A stretch of DNA of 64,000 nt from Acidovorax sp. NCPPB 3576 (GTDB lineage Bacteria; Pseudomonadota; Gammaproteobacteria; Burkholderiales; Burkholderiaceae_C), in NCBI RefSeq assembly GCF_028473605.1, contig NZ_CP097267.1, positions 2,534,501 through 2,598,500 on the forward strand, in the 5' to 3' direction. This document shows, piece by piece, positions 52,446-62,066 of the stretch. Below the pieces are notes generated by a model, which was not told where the DNA came from, did no database searches, and was given only the letters and a program-made list of their open reading frames with translations. Position 1 is the first letter of the stretch. Every line of letters begins with the position of its first letter. Both the position numbers and the translations under genes were made by a program.

Positions 52446-55139
52446 TCAAAGCTGGTGCGTCACCAGCTTGAAATCCGGATCGTCCGGGTACGCCTTCACC
52501 TCGAACCCCAGGCGCCGCATCAGCTTGAGCATGCTGGGGTTGTTGGCCAGCACCAGCCCGTCAATCTCGGACAGGCCACGGTCGCGGGCCACGTCCATGA
52601 TGCTGAGCATCAGGCGCGAGCCCAGGCCGCGGCCGTTGAAGTCGTCGGCCACCACCAGCGCGAATTCGCAGCTGGACTGGTCGGGGTTGGTCACGTAGCG
52701 CGACACGCCCACGATGCGCTCGGTGCCGATGATCTCGCCGTCCTCGCCCGCGCTGCGCTCGCGGTACACCGCCACCAGCGCCATCTCGCGGTCGTAGTCG
52801 ATGAGCGTGAAGCGCGCCAGCATCGAGGCCGGCAGCTCGGCGATCTGCGAGATGAAGCGAAAGTACCGGCTCTCGGGCGACAGCTCCTTGACCAGCTTTT
52901 GCAGCATCTGCGCGTCGTCGGGGCGCACCGGGCGCACCAGGTATTCGCCGCCGCCGCGCAGGGGCCACACCTGCTCGTAGCGCGCCGGGTACGGCAGGAT
53001 GGACAGGTGGCTGTAATGGTCGCTGCGCCCGCCCATGGACTGCGCGGCGTGGCCGACCACGATGCGGGCATCCACCGCGACGGCGCCCTGCTCGTCCACG
53101 ATCAGCGGGTTGATGTCCATCTCGCGCAGTTGCGGCAGCGCGCACACCATTTCTGACACGCGCAGCAGCACCTGCTCCAGCGCTTCGCGGTTGGCCGCGC
53201 TGGCGCCGCGCCACTCGCCCAGCGTTTCGGCCACGCGCGAGCGCTCGATGAGCCGGCGCGCCAGGAACTGGTTGAGCGGCGGCAGCTCCATGGCGCGGTC
53301 GTCGATCAGCTCGATCATCGTGCCGCCCGCGCCGAAGGTGATCACCGGGCCGAAAGGGTCGTCCGTCACCAGGCCGATGCAGATCTCGCGCCCGCGCCGG
53401 GCGCGCGCCATCTTCTGCACCGTCACGCCCTGGATGCGCGCGCCCGGCTGCAGGCGGGCTACGCGCTGCACCATGTCGGTATAGGCATCGCGCGCCGCCG
53501 CGCCGGTGTGGATGTCGAGCGCCACGCCGCCCACGTCGGACTTGTGGCTCACGTCGGGCGAATCGATCTTGAGCGCCACCGGAAAACCGAGCTGCGTTGC
53601 GATCATCATCGCCTCGTGCGCGCTGCGCGCCAGCAGTGTCTTGGTGACCGGCACGTTGAACGCGGCCAGCAGCGTCTTGGACTCCATCTCGGTCAGCACA
53701 TGCCGGCGCTCGGCCAGCACGCTTTCGATCATCAGCCGCGCGCCCTCGATGTCGGGCTTGGCCAGCGAGGTGAGCGGCGGCGGCGTCTGCTGCAGCAACT
53801 GCTGGTTCTGGTAGAACGACGCGATGTTGCCGAAGGCGCCCACCGCCGCCTCGGGCGTGCGGAAGCTGGGAATGGCGGCCGCGCGCAGCACCTCGCGCGC
53901 CGGGCCCACCGAGGCATCGCCCATCCAGCAAGCCAGCAGCGGCTTGCCCATCAGGCGCTTGGTTTCGGCCAGCGCGGTGGCGACCGCCGCGGCATCCGTG
54001 CCGGGCTTGGGTGAGTAGATGGCGAGCACGCCGTCGATCTGCCGGTCCTTCTCGGCCGCCTCCACCGCGCGCCGAAAGTGCTCCGGCCCCGCCTCTTCCG
54101 ACACATCGATCAGATCGGCCAGGGACGCCAGCGGCGGCAACTGCGGGGCCAGCGCCTCGGCCGAGGCCGGCGACAGGCGGCCCAGCTCCAGCAGGATCTC
54201 GTTCACCCAATCGGCCGCCAGCACGCCCGGCCCGCCGCCGTTGGTGACGATCGCCAGCCGCCGGCCCACCGGCCGGTAGCGCGAGGCCAGGCACTTGGCC
54301 GCCGAGAACAGCTCCACGAACGAGCGCACCCGCACCGCGCCCGCGCGGCGCAGCGCCGCATCGAACACGTCATCGCTGCCCACGATGGCGCCGCTGTGCG
54401 TGTGCGCCGCCTCGTTGCCCGCGGGCTTGCGCCCGGCCTTGAGCACCACCACCGGCTTGGCGTTGGCCGCCGAGCGCAGCGCGCTCATGAAGCGGCGCGC
54501 GCTGGAGATGCCCTCCATGTACACCACGATGCTCTGCGTGCGTGCGTCGTTGGCCAGGAAGTCCAGCACCTGGGCGATGTCCACGTCGGTGTTCGGCCCC
54601 AGCGACACCACCGTGGAAAAGCCCACCGCGTTCTTGGTGCCCCAGTCGAGGATGGATGCGGTGAGCGCCCCCGACTGGCACACCAGCGCCAGCGACCCCT
54701 CCCGCGCCAGCGGCCCGGCCGCGCTGGCGTTGAGCTGCAGGTGCGGGCGCTGCAGGCCCAGCGAGTTGGGGCCCAGCAGGTGCATGCCCTCGCGCCGGGC
54801 GATGTGCTTGAGCCGCGCCGCCTGGTCGGCGTCCATGCCGTGCGACATCACCAGCGCCGCGCGGCAGCCGATGCGCCCCGCCACCTCCAGCGCCGCCACC
54901 ACATCCTCGGGCGGCAGCGCGATCAGGGCCAGGTCCGCGCGCGTCTGCGCCAGGTCGGCCAGCGTGCCGCTGGTGTGGATGTCCAGGAACTGCAGCGTGC
55001 CGGTGAAGCGCTGCGCCCGCAACGCGGTGTGCAGAGCGCGGGCGCACGGCGTTAGCGACTCGGGCGCATCGGCCCGGCCGGCCAGCACCACGATGGAACT
55101 GGGGGCGAAGAGCGGGGTGAGGTAGTGTTTTTCGATCAT
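52446..55139 (-). CDS. pat: Pat-type protein acetyltransferase (acyl-CoA synthetase-like domain plus GNAT)
   Basis: An 897-residue protein. Residues about 1-450 form the CoA-binding and ligase-like domains of NDP-forming acetyl-CoA synthetases (FAPSSIVVLAGR, LLGPNSLGLQRP, VTNGGGPGVLAADWV); an ATP-grasp-like part follows (VALKIDSPDVSHKSDVGGV); the C-terminal 160 residues are a GNAT domain with VADDFNGRGLGSRLM. Pat/YfiQ enzymes acetylate lysines of acetyl-CoA synthetase and others. A TGCC repeat tract lies immediately before ATG 55139, in the ribosome-binding region. Confidence 0.9.
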   Translation of the reverse strand: MIEKHYLTPLFAPSSIVVLAGRADAPESLTPCARALHTALRAQRFTGTLQFLDIHTSGTLADLAQTRADLALIALPPEDVVAALEVAGRIGCRAALVMSHGMDADQAARLKHIARREGMHLLGPNSLGLQRPHLQLNASAAGPLAREGSLALVCQSGALTASILDWGTKNAVGFSTVVSLGPNTDVDIAQVLDFLANDARTQSIVVYMEGISSARRFMSALRSAANAKPVVVLKAGRKPAGNEAAHTHSGAIVGSDDVFDAALRRAGAVRVRSFVELFSAAKCLASRYRPVGRRLAIVTNGGGPGVLAADWVNEILLELGRLSPASAEALAPQLPPLASLADLIDVSEEAGPEHFRRAVEAAEKDRQIDGVLAIYSPKPGTDAAAVATALAETKRLMGKPLLACWMGDASVGPAREVLRAAAIPSFRTPEAAVGAFGNIASFYQNQQLLQQTPPPLTSLAKPDIEGARLMIESVLAERRHVLTEMESKTLLAAFNVPVTKTLLARSAHEAMMIATQLGFPVALKIDSPDVSHKSDVGGVALDIHTGAAARDAYTDMVQRVARLQPGARIQGVTVQKMARARRGREICIGLVTDDPFGPVITFGAGGTMIELIDDRAMELPPLNQFLARRLIERSRVAETLGEWRGASAANREALEQVLLRVSEMVCALPQLREMDINPLIVDEQGAVAVDARIVVGHAAQSMGGRSDHYSHLSILPYPARYEQVWPLRGGGEYLVRPVRPDDAQMLQKLVKELSPESRYFRFISQIAELPASMLARFTLIDYDREMALVAVYRERSAGEDGEIIGTERIVGVSRYVTNPDQSSCEFALVVADDFNGRGLGSRLMLSIMDVARDRGLSEIDGLVLANNPSMLKLMRRLGFEVKAYPDDPDFKLVTHQL

Positions 55140-55185
55140 GGCAGGCAGGCAGCGGGCAAGCAGACAGGCAGGCAGGCAGGCAGTC
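55140..55185. repeat. Tetranucleotide (GGCA/TGCC) repeat tract at the pat start
   Basis: Runs of CAGG/GGCA units (about three, then a broken unit, then about five) end one base before the pat start codon. On the pat strand this is a TGCC tract where the ribosome site should be. Confidence 0.8.
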
Positions 55186-55566
55186 CCTCGCATCGGTCGG
55201 CGAGGACGGACGAATGGGCGCCAGTGGCTGGCATTTTGCGGCATCGCGGCCACGGTGGGGCGCCGACGCCGGGCGACGTGCGCTGCCAGCGCGCTCAACC
55301 GCATCGCCCCCGCGGACGCGGCGATGGCAACGCAGGCCAGAAAGCAGGCAAACACGTCCCCCAGGCCCCACTTGAAAAAATCGCTTTTAGCCGTTCTACG
55401 CCGTAGAGGGTTTTTCAGCAGCCTGTTCGGAGAGACGGAATCAATTCTCAGCCGATGGCTGCCATGTGCGCCACAGCACATACAAGGTTCAGAGTCGCTC
55501 CGACAATGATCCATACCAGCAGTCGGCAGGGATGACTCCCGGTTGTCCGGATAAAAGGGAAACTTC
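55186..55566. promoter_or_regulatory. Region between divergent pat and chemotaxis genes
   Basis: About 380 bases. The open frame of pat continues upstream here but with no family similarity. Promoters of both genes must lie here; I could not assign a FliA-type site with confidence. Confidence 0.35.
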
Positions 55567-57216
55567 ATGAAATTCACTGACTGGAAAGTCCGCTCTTGGC
55601 TAGCGCTGGCATTTGGCACGCTTGTAGTTCTTGCGGCCGCGTCCGCCGCGTTGTCCTTACGTAGCCTGGCCTCCATTCAGGACAACCTCGAAGACATCGT
55701 GCAGGACAACAATGTCAGGCTCCAGTTGAACAACAGCATGTCGGAATCCGTGCACATCGTTGCACGGGTGATTCGCACGGCAGCACTGCTTGAAAGCAAG
55801 GAAGACGTCACCCAGGAGCTGAAAAAGGTGACGCAGGCGCGCGATGCTTATGACAAGAGCTGGGCCTCTATACAAGCAACACCAGCCGAAGGTGCGGGCA
55901 AAGCCCGTCGAGCCACGACCGAGCAAACCGCGCAGGTAGCGCGGGCCTTGAACAGCCGCGTCATCGAGTTGATCCAGGCCAGCAAGAAAGGCGAGGCCAC
56001 GGCCTTGCTTTTGCGCGAAGCCGGTCCGGCGACAGAGCGCTGGCAATCTGCCATCGACGCCAGCATTGATGCGCAGGAGAAAAACAATCAACAGCAATTT
56101 GTCGATGCGCAGTCGGACTATGCGGCGGCCAAGACGACCATGCTCATGGTCAATCTCGTCATTGTTGGCATAGCCGTGATTCTTGCCACGCTCATCACCC
56201 GCGGTCTGACCCGGGCACTGGGCGCTGAACCCGGCGATGCCGCCGGATTGGCGCATGACGTCGCCAGCGGAGACCTCACCACGGCTATCACTCTGCGACC
56301 CAATGACAGCATCAGCATGATGGCCCAACTTCGCACCATGCAGCGCAGTCTTGCCGATGTCGTGACAACCGTCCGACAAGGTTCGGACGGCGTGGCTACA
56401 GCCTCCTCGCAGATCGCACAGGGCAATCACGACCTGAGCCAGCGCACCGAAGAGCAGGCCAGCGCCTTGCAGCAGACGGCCGCTTCGATGGAGCAGTTCA
56501 GTGCGACGGTCAAGCAGAACGCGAGCCATGCGCGCGAGGCCAACGAACTGGCGCTGCGCTCCAGTCAGGTCGCCCAGAAGGGCGGCCAGGTGGTCGGGCG
56601 CGTCGTGGCAACGATGCGCGGCATCAGCGAGAGTTCGCGCAAGATCAGCGACATCATCAGCGTGATCGACGGGATCGCCTTTCAGACCAACATCCTGGCG
56701 CTGAACGCCGCTGTCGAAGCGGCGCGCGCGGGCGAGCACGGTCGCGGCTTCGCCGTCGTGGCGACCGAAGTGCGCACCCTCGCCGGCCGCTCCGCGTCGG
56801 CCGCGAAGGAAATCAAGACGTTGATCGGCGCGAGCGTACAGCAGGTCGAACAAGGCGCGCAGCTGGTTAACGAGGCAGGCCAGACGATGTCGGAACTGGT
56901 CGACTCCATCCGGCGCGTCACCGAGTTGATGGGTGACATCACGGTGGCCAGCAACGAGCAGAGCCAGGGCGTTCAGGAAATCACCGAAGCCGTAACCCAG
57001 ATGGACCAGGTGACGCAGCAAAATGCGGCCTTGGTCGAGGAAATGGCCGCGGCCGCGGGCAGCCTGCAATCCCAGGCCGATCATTTGGTGCAGGCGGTGG
57101 CGGTGTTTCGGTTGCCAGGGATGGAGCCGCAAGGCGCCTATTCCAGGGCGAAATCAAGTTTGCATAGAAAGCCAGCCTTGCTCGTCCAGGTCGGATACCT
57201 TGCTGGGAAGCACTGA
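55567..57216 (+). CDS. Methyl-accepting chemotaxis protein
   Basis: A 549-residue receptor. One membrane helix at residues 12-32, a periplasmic four-helix-bundle sensor (about 33-190), a second helix (about 192-212), a HAMP-like linker, and the signalling domain with the conserved hairpin tip [36 protein letters not shown]. It passes ligand signals to CheA/CheW. The C-terminal tail lacks an obvious CheR pentapeptide. Confidence 0.95.
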   Translation: MKFTDWKVRSWLALAFGTLVVLAAASAALSLRSLASIQDNLEDIVQDNNVRLQLNNSMSESVHIVARVIRTAALLESKEDVTQELKKVTQARDAYDKSWASIQATPAEGAGKARRATTEQTAQVARALNSRVIELIQASKKGEATALLLREAGPATERWQSAIDASIDAQEKNNQQQFVDAQSDYAAAKTTMLMVNLVIVGIAVILATLITRGLTRALGAEPGDAAGLAHDVASGDLTTAITLRPNDSISMMAQLRTMQRSLADVVTTVRQGSDGVATASSQIAQGNHDLSQRTEEQASALQQTAASMEQFSATVKQNASHAREANELALRSSQVAQKGGQVVGRVVATMRGISESSRKISDIISVIDGIAFQTNILALNAAVEAARAGEHGRGFAVVATEVRTLAGRSASAAKEIKTLIGASVQQVEQGAQLVNEAGQTMSELVDSIRRVTELMGDITVASNEQSQGVQEITEAVTQMDQVTQQNAALVEEMAAAAGSLQSQADHLVQAVAVFRLPGMEPQGAYSRAKSSLHRKPALLVQVGYLAGKH

Positions 57217-57328
57217 CGCATTTCGATATCGTCAGGCTCTTTCTCTTTCTCGCACGTCTGGGCGAGTGAGCGCTTGGCCATGGGCACTTGCTGCGGCGTC
57301 CATTGGCTGGTCCTCTAAAGGGGCCCCA

Positions 57329-58120
57329 TCAGGTTGACGGCGGCACTTGCGCTTCCTTTGTTTTCTTCGCCATGTACATCGCGGCATCTGCATGGATCAT
57401 CAGATCCTCCAACTCGAGTCCATCGTCCGGATAAACGCACACCCCGATGCTGGCGGAAACCACCAGTTGCCCAGTGCTCAACTGCATCGGCGTGGCAATG
57501 GCCGCGGCTACCTTTTCCGATACGAGGTGAGCCGCCGAAACATCAGCGATGTCGGTCAATAAGATGACGAACTCGTCCCCGCCGTAGCGGCTCACCGTGT
57601 CCACATCCCGGATCGAGGCCTCCATCGATCGGGCGGTCTGCTTGAGAACGGTGTCCCCCACCGCATGGCCGAGGGTGTCGTTAATTGCCTTGAACTTGTC
57701 CAGGTCTATAAACAGCAGGCCCAGTCGGTTTTGGTGCCGCTTGGCGTGCGCAATGGCCCTCACGAAGCGGTCATTCAGCAGCGCCCGGTTGGGCAGCTGT
57801 GTGAGCGCGTCGAGCTCTGCCGCGCGCGATAGCGCGGTCAACTCCTGCGCGACCTGCTCGGCATCGGCCTGGCTTTGCAAGGCGGTGACAACCAAATGCG
57901 CGTTGGCCTCCACCAACTGCTGGCTGATGCCGGGTTCGATTTGCGCTCTGGCATCCTGCAACTCGGTGCGCAGTTCAGCCAGCAGGCCGCGCGCGTTGTC
58001 GATTTGCAGCGCCAGCTCGTTCATCTCCTGCGACGTCGTACGCAGGACTGTGGCGACCTGCGCCATGGCACAAGCCACCGGCTCCGCGTGTGCCTCGCGA
58101 TCCGTGTCAGACGGCGGCAT
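57329..58120 (-). CDS. Diguanylate cyclase (GGDEF)
   Basis: A 263-residue cytoplasmic protein. The N-terminal 110 residues are helical (coiled-coil dimeriser) and the C-terminal part is a GGDEF domain with SRYGGDEFVILL; RDVD five residues before it is an inhibitory c-di-GMP site. It makes c-di-GMP. It overlaps the KaiC-like gene by 14 bases, so the two are co-translated. Confidence 0.92.
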   Translation of the reverse strand: MPPSDTDREAHAEPVACAMAQVATVLRTTSQEMNELALQIDNARGLLAELRTELQDARAQIEPGISQQLVEANAHLVVTALQSQADAEQVAQELTALSRAAELDALTQLPNRALLNDRFVRAIAHAKRHQNRLGLLFIDLDKFKAINDTLGHAVGDTVLKQTARSMEASIRDVDTVSRYGGDEFVILLTDIADVSAAHLVSEKVAAAIATPMQLSTGQLVVSASIGVCVYPDDGLELEDLMIHADAAMYMAKKTKEAQVPPST

Positions 58121-59606
58121 CGCGTTGCTCGCCAGTGCCGTTTTTGCAGGGGGCCGGTTGCCGCGTGGGGCGCGCGCTCAACAGGCCTTCGTAGCCTTCT
58201 ACCGGCTCTTCGATGTGGAGGCCATCGTCGCGGATGCTGAACAGGCGCATTTCATCGGAGTGCGAGCTGGCGCGGATTTTCACCACAGAGATCATGCGAC
58301 GCAGCCGGCTGTCGATCTCGATGTAGCGCTGCATGATGATGGCATCGGTCAAAAATGCCGTGCCGTAAGGGCTGAAGCGGAGGTCCGTGTGGCGGTCTTC
58401 CAGTTCGGACGTCATGAGTACCGTGACCCCCGTGCTTGCCAATGCAGCGACCATGTGCGACAACGATTCGCGAAAGTCCTGCTTGAACGCGGGGGCCAGT
58501 GCCAGTTCGAACCCCGATAACGAATCGATTACGACTCGGACGGCCTTCAGGCGTTCGATCTCGGCAACAAGCTGATGCACGATCTCCTCAATCGATAGAT
58601 CGGCTGCGCGGCTGTCCACGATGCCGACCAGCCCTTGCGCAATGAGTGCGGCGACGACAGGGTTGCGTGAGCCGCTGGGCTGCTGCTCGAAGGCGGCGAT
58701 CACGCCAGTTTCTCCCTGCCGTGCGCCCTCGGCGAGAAAGGCCGCCGCCAGAATGCTCTTGCCCGAGCCTGAGGGGCCCGCTACCAACACCGAGTAGCCG
58801 CGTGGCAAGCCCCCGCCCAGCATCGCATCGAGCTCCGGCACACCGATGGACAGACGGTTCGTGCGGCCCACCGGCTCGTTCTGCAGAGCCCCAGTCTTCC
58901 GACCCTGCCCCACGGGGGCAAAGACGCAGATGCCCTCGCGTCCGATGCGAAAGGTGTGAAGCCCTGCCAGCGTGGACTGGCCACGCATCTTCAGAATTTC
59001 CATTTTCCTGACCACGGAGTTACGCTGCACGCTTTGGCACAGCGAAATGACCCCGTCCGCCACGGTGCTGACCGGATTGGCCTCGGTTTTGTTGAGGTAC
59101 TCGCCGATCAGGAAGGTCGTCGCCTGCCAGCTTGTCATCAGCATGCCCAGCTGATGAACAAACTGTTGAAGTTCTGCCTGTGATTTGCCGTGCACTTGGC
59201 TGGACAGCACGACGGAGCGAAATGAGTCGATGAAGACGAATGCAGGATTCTGCTTTTGTACTTCCTCGGTGATGCTCCACAGAACCGTGTCCAGGTCTCC
59301 CTTTACGGTTGCTTCGGACAGGTTGATGAACCGGATCGCGTGATTCACCTTCTCGCTATCGAAAAAATCGAACTGCTGTTGGTAGCGCAGCATTTTCAAC
59401 GGCGGCTCACCCAATACCGTGAAATACAACGCCGGGCGCTCCGGCGTGGCCAAGGCAAACATGATCTGGTGCGCCAACGTGGTTTTCCCCGAGCCGGGCT
59501 GGCCCGCAATCAAGTTGAAGGAGAACTCATTCAGACCACCGCCAAGCACTTCGTCCAGGCCTGGAACTCCAGTCGCCAGTTGCCTGATCTTCACTTTGCT
59601 ATTCAT
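58107..59606 (-). CDS. KaiC-like double P-loop ATPase
   Basis: A 499-residue protein with two RecA-like domains: Walker A GQPGSGKTT at residues 35-43 and GPSGSGKS near residue 270, each followed by KaiC-type motifs (VPGLDEVLGGG and VPELDAMLGGG). KaiC-like proteins outside cyanobacteria act in stress or signalling. It starts within the stop of the preceding gene (ATGA) and is followed by a diguanylate cyclase. No KaiA or KaiB gene is adjacent. Confidence 0.9.
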   Translation of the reverse strand: MNSKVKIRQLATGVPGLDEVLGGGLNEFSFNLIAGQPGSGKTTLAHQIMFALATPERPALYFTVLGEPPLKMLRYQQQFDFFDSEKVNHAIRFINLSEATVKGDLDTVLWSITEEVQKQNPAFVFIDSFRSVVLSSQVHGKSQAELQQFVHQLGMLMTSWQATTFLIGEYLNKTEANPVSTVADGVISLCQSVQRNSVVRKMEILKMRGQSTLAGLHTFRIGREGICVFAPVGQGRKTGALQNEPVGRTNRLSIGVPELDAMLGGGLPRGYSVLVAGPSGSGKSILAAAFLAEGARQGETGVIAAFEQQPSGSRNPVVAALIAQGLVGIVDSRAADLSIEEIVHQLVAEIERLKAVRVVIDSLSGFELALAPAFKQDFRESLSHMVAALASTGVTVLMTSELEDRHTDLRFSPYGTAFLTDAIIMQRYIEIDSRLRRMISVVKIRASSHSDEMRLFSIRDDGLHIEEPVEGYEGLLSARPTRQPAPCKNGTGEQRDAAV

Positions 59607-60001
59607 GTATTGGAGTCCTGAGCGGGCGAGCCGCTGAAGATAGGGGACCATACGGAGCCAAGCAGCCGCTGGGTGAGGGAGGTTCCGATCAGACTGTCCA
59701 GCAGCTGATGGAAGGTTTCCAGAGACGCATCGGTGGCAGCGGCTGCAGCATCGGGACTCTGCCGGGCTAGAACGCGTCGCAAGTGCTTGAAACTGACGGA
59801 TTCCTCACTTTCGTGCGCCTCGATCAGGCAAGGATGTGAACTACCAGCCACGTTGAGGGTGCGGCGATACAACGCGGCCATCCCCCGCCGGCCCAGGAGG
59901 GGGGTTAGAACACCGTCGATCTTTTCCCAGCGGGCCACGGCGGCCATGGCGACGAACTGTGCCCGTTCAGCGGCTTGACTTTCAGATTCCGTGGGCGGCA
60001 T
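59603..60001 (-). CDS. Small protein coupled to the KaiC-like gene, unknown function
   Basis: A 132-residue helical protein (MPPTESESQAAERAQFVAMA, HLRRVLARQSPDAAAAATDASLE). It is the first gene of the unit and overlaps the KaiC-like start by four bases. The content (phospho-relay-like helices, HESEES) allows a partner role, but no family was recognised. Confidence 0.65.
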   Translation of the reverse strand: MPPTESESQAAERAQFVAMAAVARWEKIDGVLTPLLGRRGMAALYRRTLNVAGSSHPCLIEAHESEESVSFKHLRRVLARQSPDAAAAATDASLETFHQLLDSLIGTSLTQRLLGSVWSPIFSGSPAQDSNT

Positions 60002-60326
60002 GTGGCTTGTCTTTCACAGATGTCCTGGTTCGCAGGTGCGCTTGAATTTGGTCGTTACAGCACGACCACAGCAGCGGGTTCGTGGCGCAGGCCGTAATCC
60101 TTGAGCGGTGCAACAGCCCTGTATGAAGAATGCGGACGCAGGGCTGCTCCGTCTGTGCGCTGCCGCACAAAGTCAAAACGAAGGACATGGGCCACCGCAA
60201 CTCGCCAGCGTCGCGAACAATTTCCGGTAGCCGGTGGCTATGTGCGATACCGTACAGACCATGGTGCGGCAAATCGGCAACCTCAAAGACTACAACGCGC
60301 GAGTTTGTCTGCCTTCGATTTAACCT
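60002..60326. other. Intergenic region between the KaiC-like unit and the Crp/Fnr gene
   Basis: About 325 bases holding divergent promoters. Open frames in it look like chance. No clear FNR or CRP box was identified. Confidence 0.35.
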
Positions 60327-61061
60327 ATGAACGGATTGCCTGTGACCTTGTCCCATCCTGCTTTGCAAAACCAATTACTGGCGGCCCTTCCCAAGGAAGA
60401 GTGGCTTCGTTGGTTGTCCGAGCTGGAGTCCGTTGAGCTTCCGCTGGGAATGGTGCTCTACGAGTCAGGTGGCAAAACTCCGTACGTCTATTTCCCGACC
60501 GATGCCATCGTGTCGCTGCTCTACGTGCTGGAAGACGGTGCTTCGGCTGAGATCGCCGTGGTGGGGTTCGAGGGGGTCGTGGGCATCTCCATCTTCATGG
60601 GGGCTGGGTCAACGCCGAGCCGTGCCGTCGTGCAAAGCGGCGGATCTGGCTACCTGCTGCGAGCCGACGCGGTGAAGGAAGAGTTCGCCCGCTCGGGGCC
60701 GGTCATGCACCTGATGCTGCGCTACACCCAGGCCCTGATTACCCAGATGGCCCAGACAGCGGTATGCAACCGCCACCATTCGCTGGACCAGCAGCTGTGT
60801 CGCTGGCTGCTGCTGAGCCTGGACCGCTTGCAAGGCAACCAGTTGGTCATGACGCAGGAACTCATCGCCAACATGCTCGGCGTACGACGCGAGGGCGTGA
60901 CGGAAGCGGCGCTCAATTTGCAGAAGGCCGCGCTGATCAGCTACGCGCGGGGCCATATCCGCGTGCTTGACCGGCCGGGTCTTGAACAGCGCACCTGCGA
61001 GTGCTACGGCGTCGTCAAAAGAGAATATGACCGGCTGCTGCCGGGCAACATCGCGACTTAG
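60327..61061 (+). CDS. Crp/Fnr-family regulator 1
   Basis: A 244-residue regulator with an N-terminal cyclic-nucleotide-binding-like barrel (YVYFPTDAIVSLLYVLEDGASAEIAVVG) and a C-terminal winged helix (VMTQELIANMLGVRREGVTEAALNLQKAALI). The barrel lacks the phosphate-binding arginine pattern of CRP, so it may sense something else or act constitutively. It is divergent from the KaiC-like unit. Confidence 0.9.
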   Translation: MNGLPVTLSHPALQNQLLAALPKEEWLRWLSELESVELPLGMVLYESGGKTPYVYFPTDAIVSLLYVLEDGASAEIAVVGFEGVVGISIFMGAGSTPSRAVVQSGGSGYLLRADAVKEEFARSGPVMHLMLRYTQALITQMAQTAVCNRHHSLDQQLCRWLLLSLDRLQGNQLVMTQELIANMLGVRREGVTEAALNLQKAALISYARGHIRVLDRPGLEQRTCECYGVVKREYDRLLPGNIAT

Positions 61062-61189
61062 GCTCTCCCGCCAGAGCCCATGTGCGCTAGCAGACGGTCC
61101 GGTCTTCCCGCTGCACTCACACTGGTCCTCCGCACACAGTGAAGGGCCGCTTTGAGAAGACAGGCGGCGCGCCTGTCCGAGGGCGCTGC

Positions 61190-61954
61190 ATGACACGAGC
61201 AAAGAAGGCTATGCCAACCACAGAGAACCAATTGATCGAGCGGCTTCCCGAAGCCGCACGCAAGCGACTGCTTGACCAATGCGAACCTTTCAAGCTCATC
61301 CTGTCGGACGAGCTGAGCATTCCTGGTACCCCCCTGAGCTATGCTTATTTTCCCCGCGAGGGCTTTGTGTCGCTCGTCGTGGGCGTCGACAAACACCCCT
61401 CTCTGGAAGTCGGCATGATAGGGCGCGAAGCCATGCTAGGTGCCGAACTCATCCTGGGGTCTGCCAGTACGCCCTGGCGGGCTTTGGTTCAAGGGGCGGG
61501 CACTGGCTGGCGCATCGGTGCCGAGGCGCTGCGCGCAGAATCCGCGAACAGCCCCGCCTTGCTGCATTTGCTCCAGGCCAGCGTATTGGTGCGGCTGCAC
61601 CAGCAGGCGACAGCCTCTGCATGCGAGCGCTTTCACACCATACGCCCCCGCTTGGCGCGTTGGTTGCTGATGAGCCAGGACCGTTCAGGCACCGACCGCT
61701 TTCCCATCACCCAGGAGTTTCTGGCGCTGATGCTGGGAGTGCGCCGCGTTGGAATCACTGTGGCGGCCAGTGAGCTGCAGGAGATTGGACTCATTTCCTA
61801 CCGACGAGGCGAGATGACGATGCTTAACCGCGGGGGAATGCAAGCCCAGGCCTGTGATTGCTATGCCGCCGACAATGCAATCTACACGGAACTGATGGGC
61901 GTTGCGGCATGGCCCGGCACGCCACCGCTTGGCGGTTCAGCGCTTGATCAATAG
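61190..61954 (+). CDS. Crp/Fnr-family regulator 2
   Basis: A 254-residue relative of the gene before it (YAYFPREGFVSLVVGVDKHPSLEVGMIGREAM; FPITQEFLALMLGVRRVGITVAASELQEIGLI). GAGGG six bases upstream supports ATG 61190; ATG 61211 is a second choice. Tandem arrangement suggests duplication; they may control the neighbouring KaiC/GGDEF genes. Confidence 0.88.
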   Translation: MTRAKKAMPTTENQLIERLPEAARKRLLDQCEPFKLILSDELSIPGTPLSYAYFPREGFVSLVVGVDKHPSLEVGMIGREAMLGAELILGSASTPWRALVQGAGTGWRIGAEALRAESANSPALLHLLQASVLVRLHQQATASACERFHTIRPRLARWLLMSQDRSGTDRFPITQEFLALMLGVRRVGITVAASELQEIGLISYRRGEMTMLNRGGMQAQACDCYAADNAIYTELMGVAAWPGTPPLGGSALDQ

Positions 61955-62066
61955 CTTGTCATGCATCGATAGGCTCCCGGAGGGCAGGTCACATCACCCC
62001 TTGATCGTAGAAACCGCTTCCAAGCCGCTGGTGACGAGTGACCTGCGCTGGTTCTTCATCGGGTAT

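Noticed and set aside
55140..55676. Longer start for pat with about 180 extra residues
   Set aside because: The extra part has no family similarity, runs through the repeat tract and overlaps the divergent chemotaxis gene.
59982..60374. 130-residue minus-strand frame in the gap before the Crp/Fnr gene
   Set aside because: Overlaps the Crp/Fnr start and has no recognisable features.
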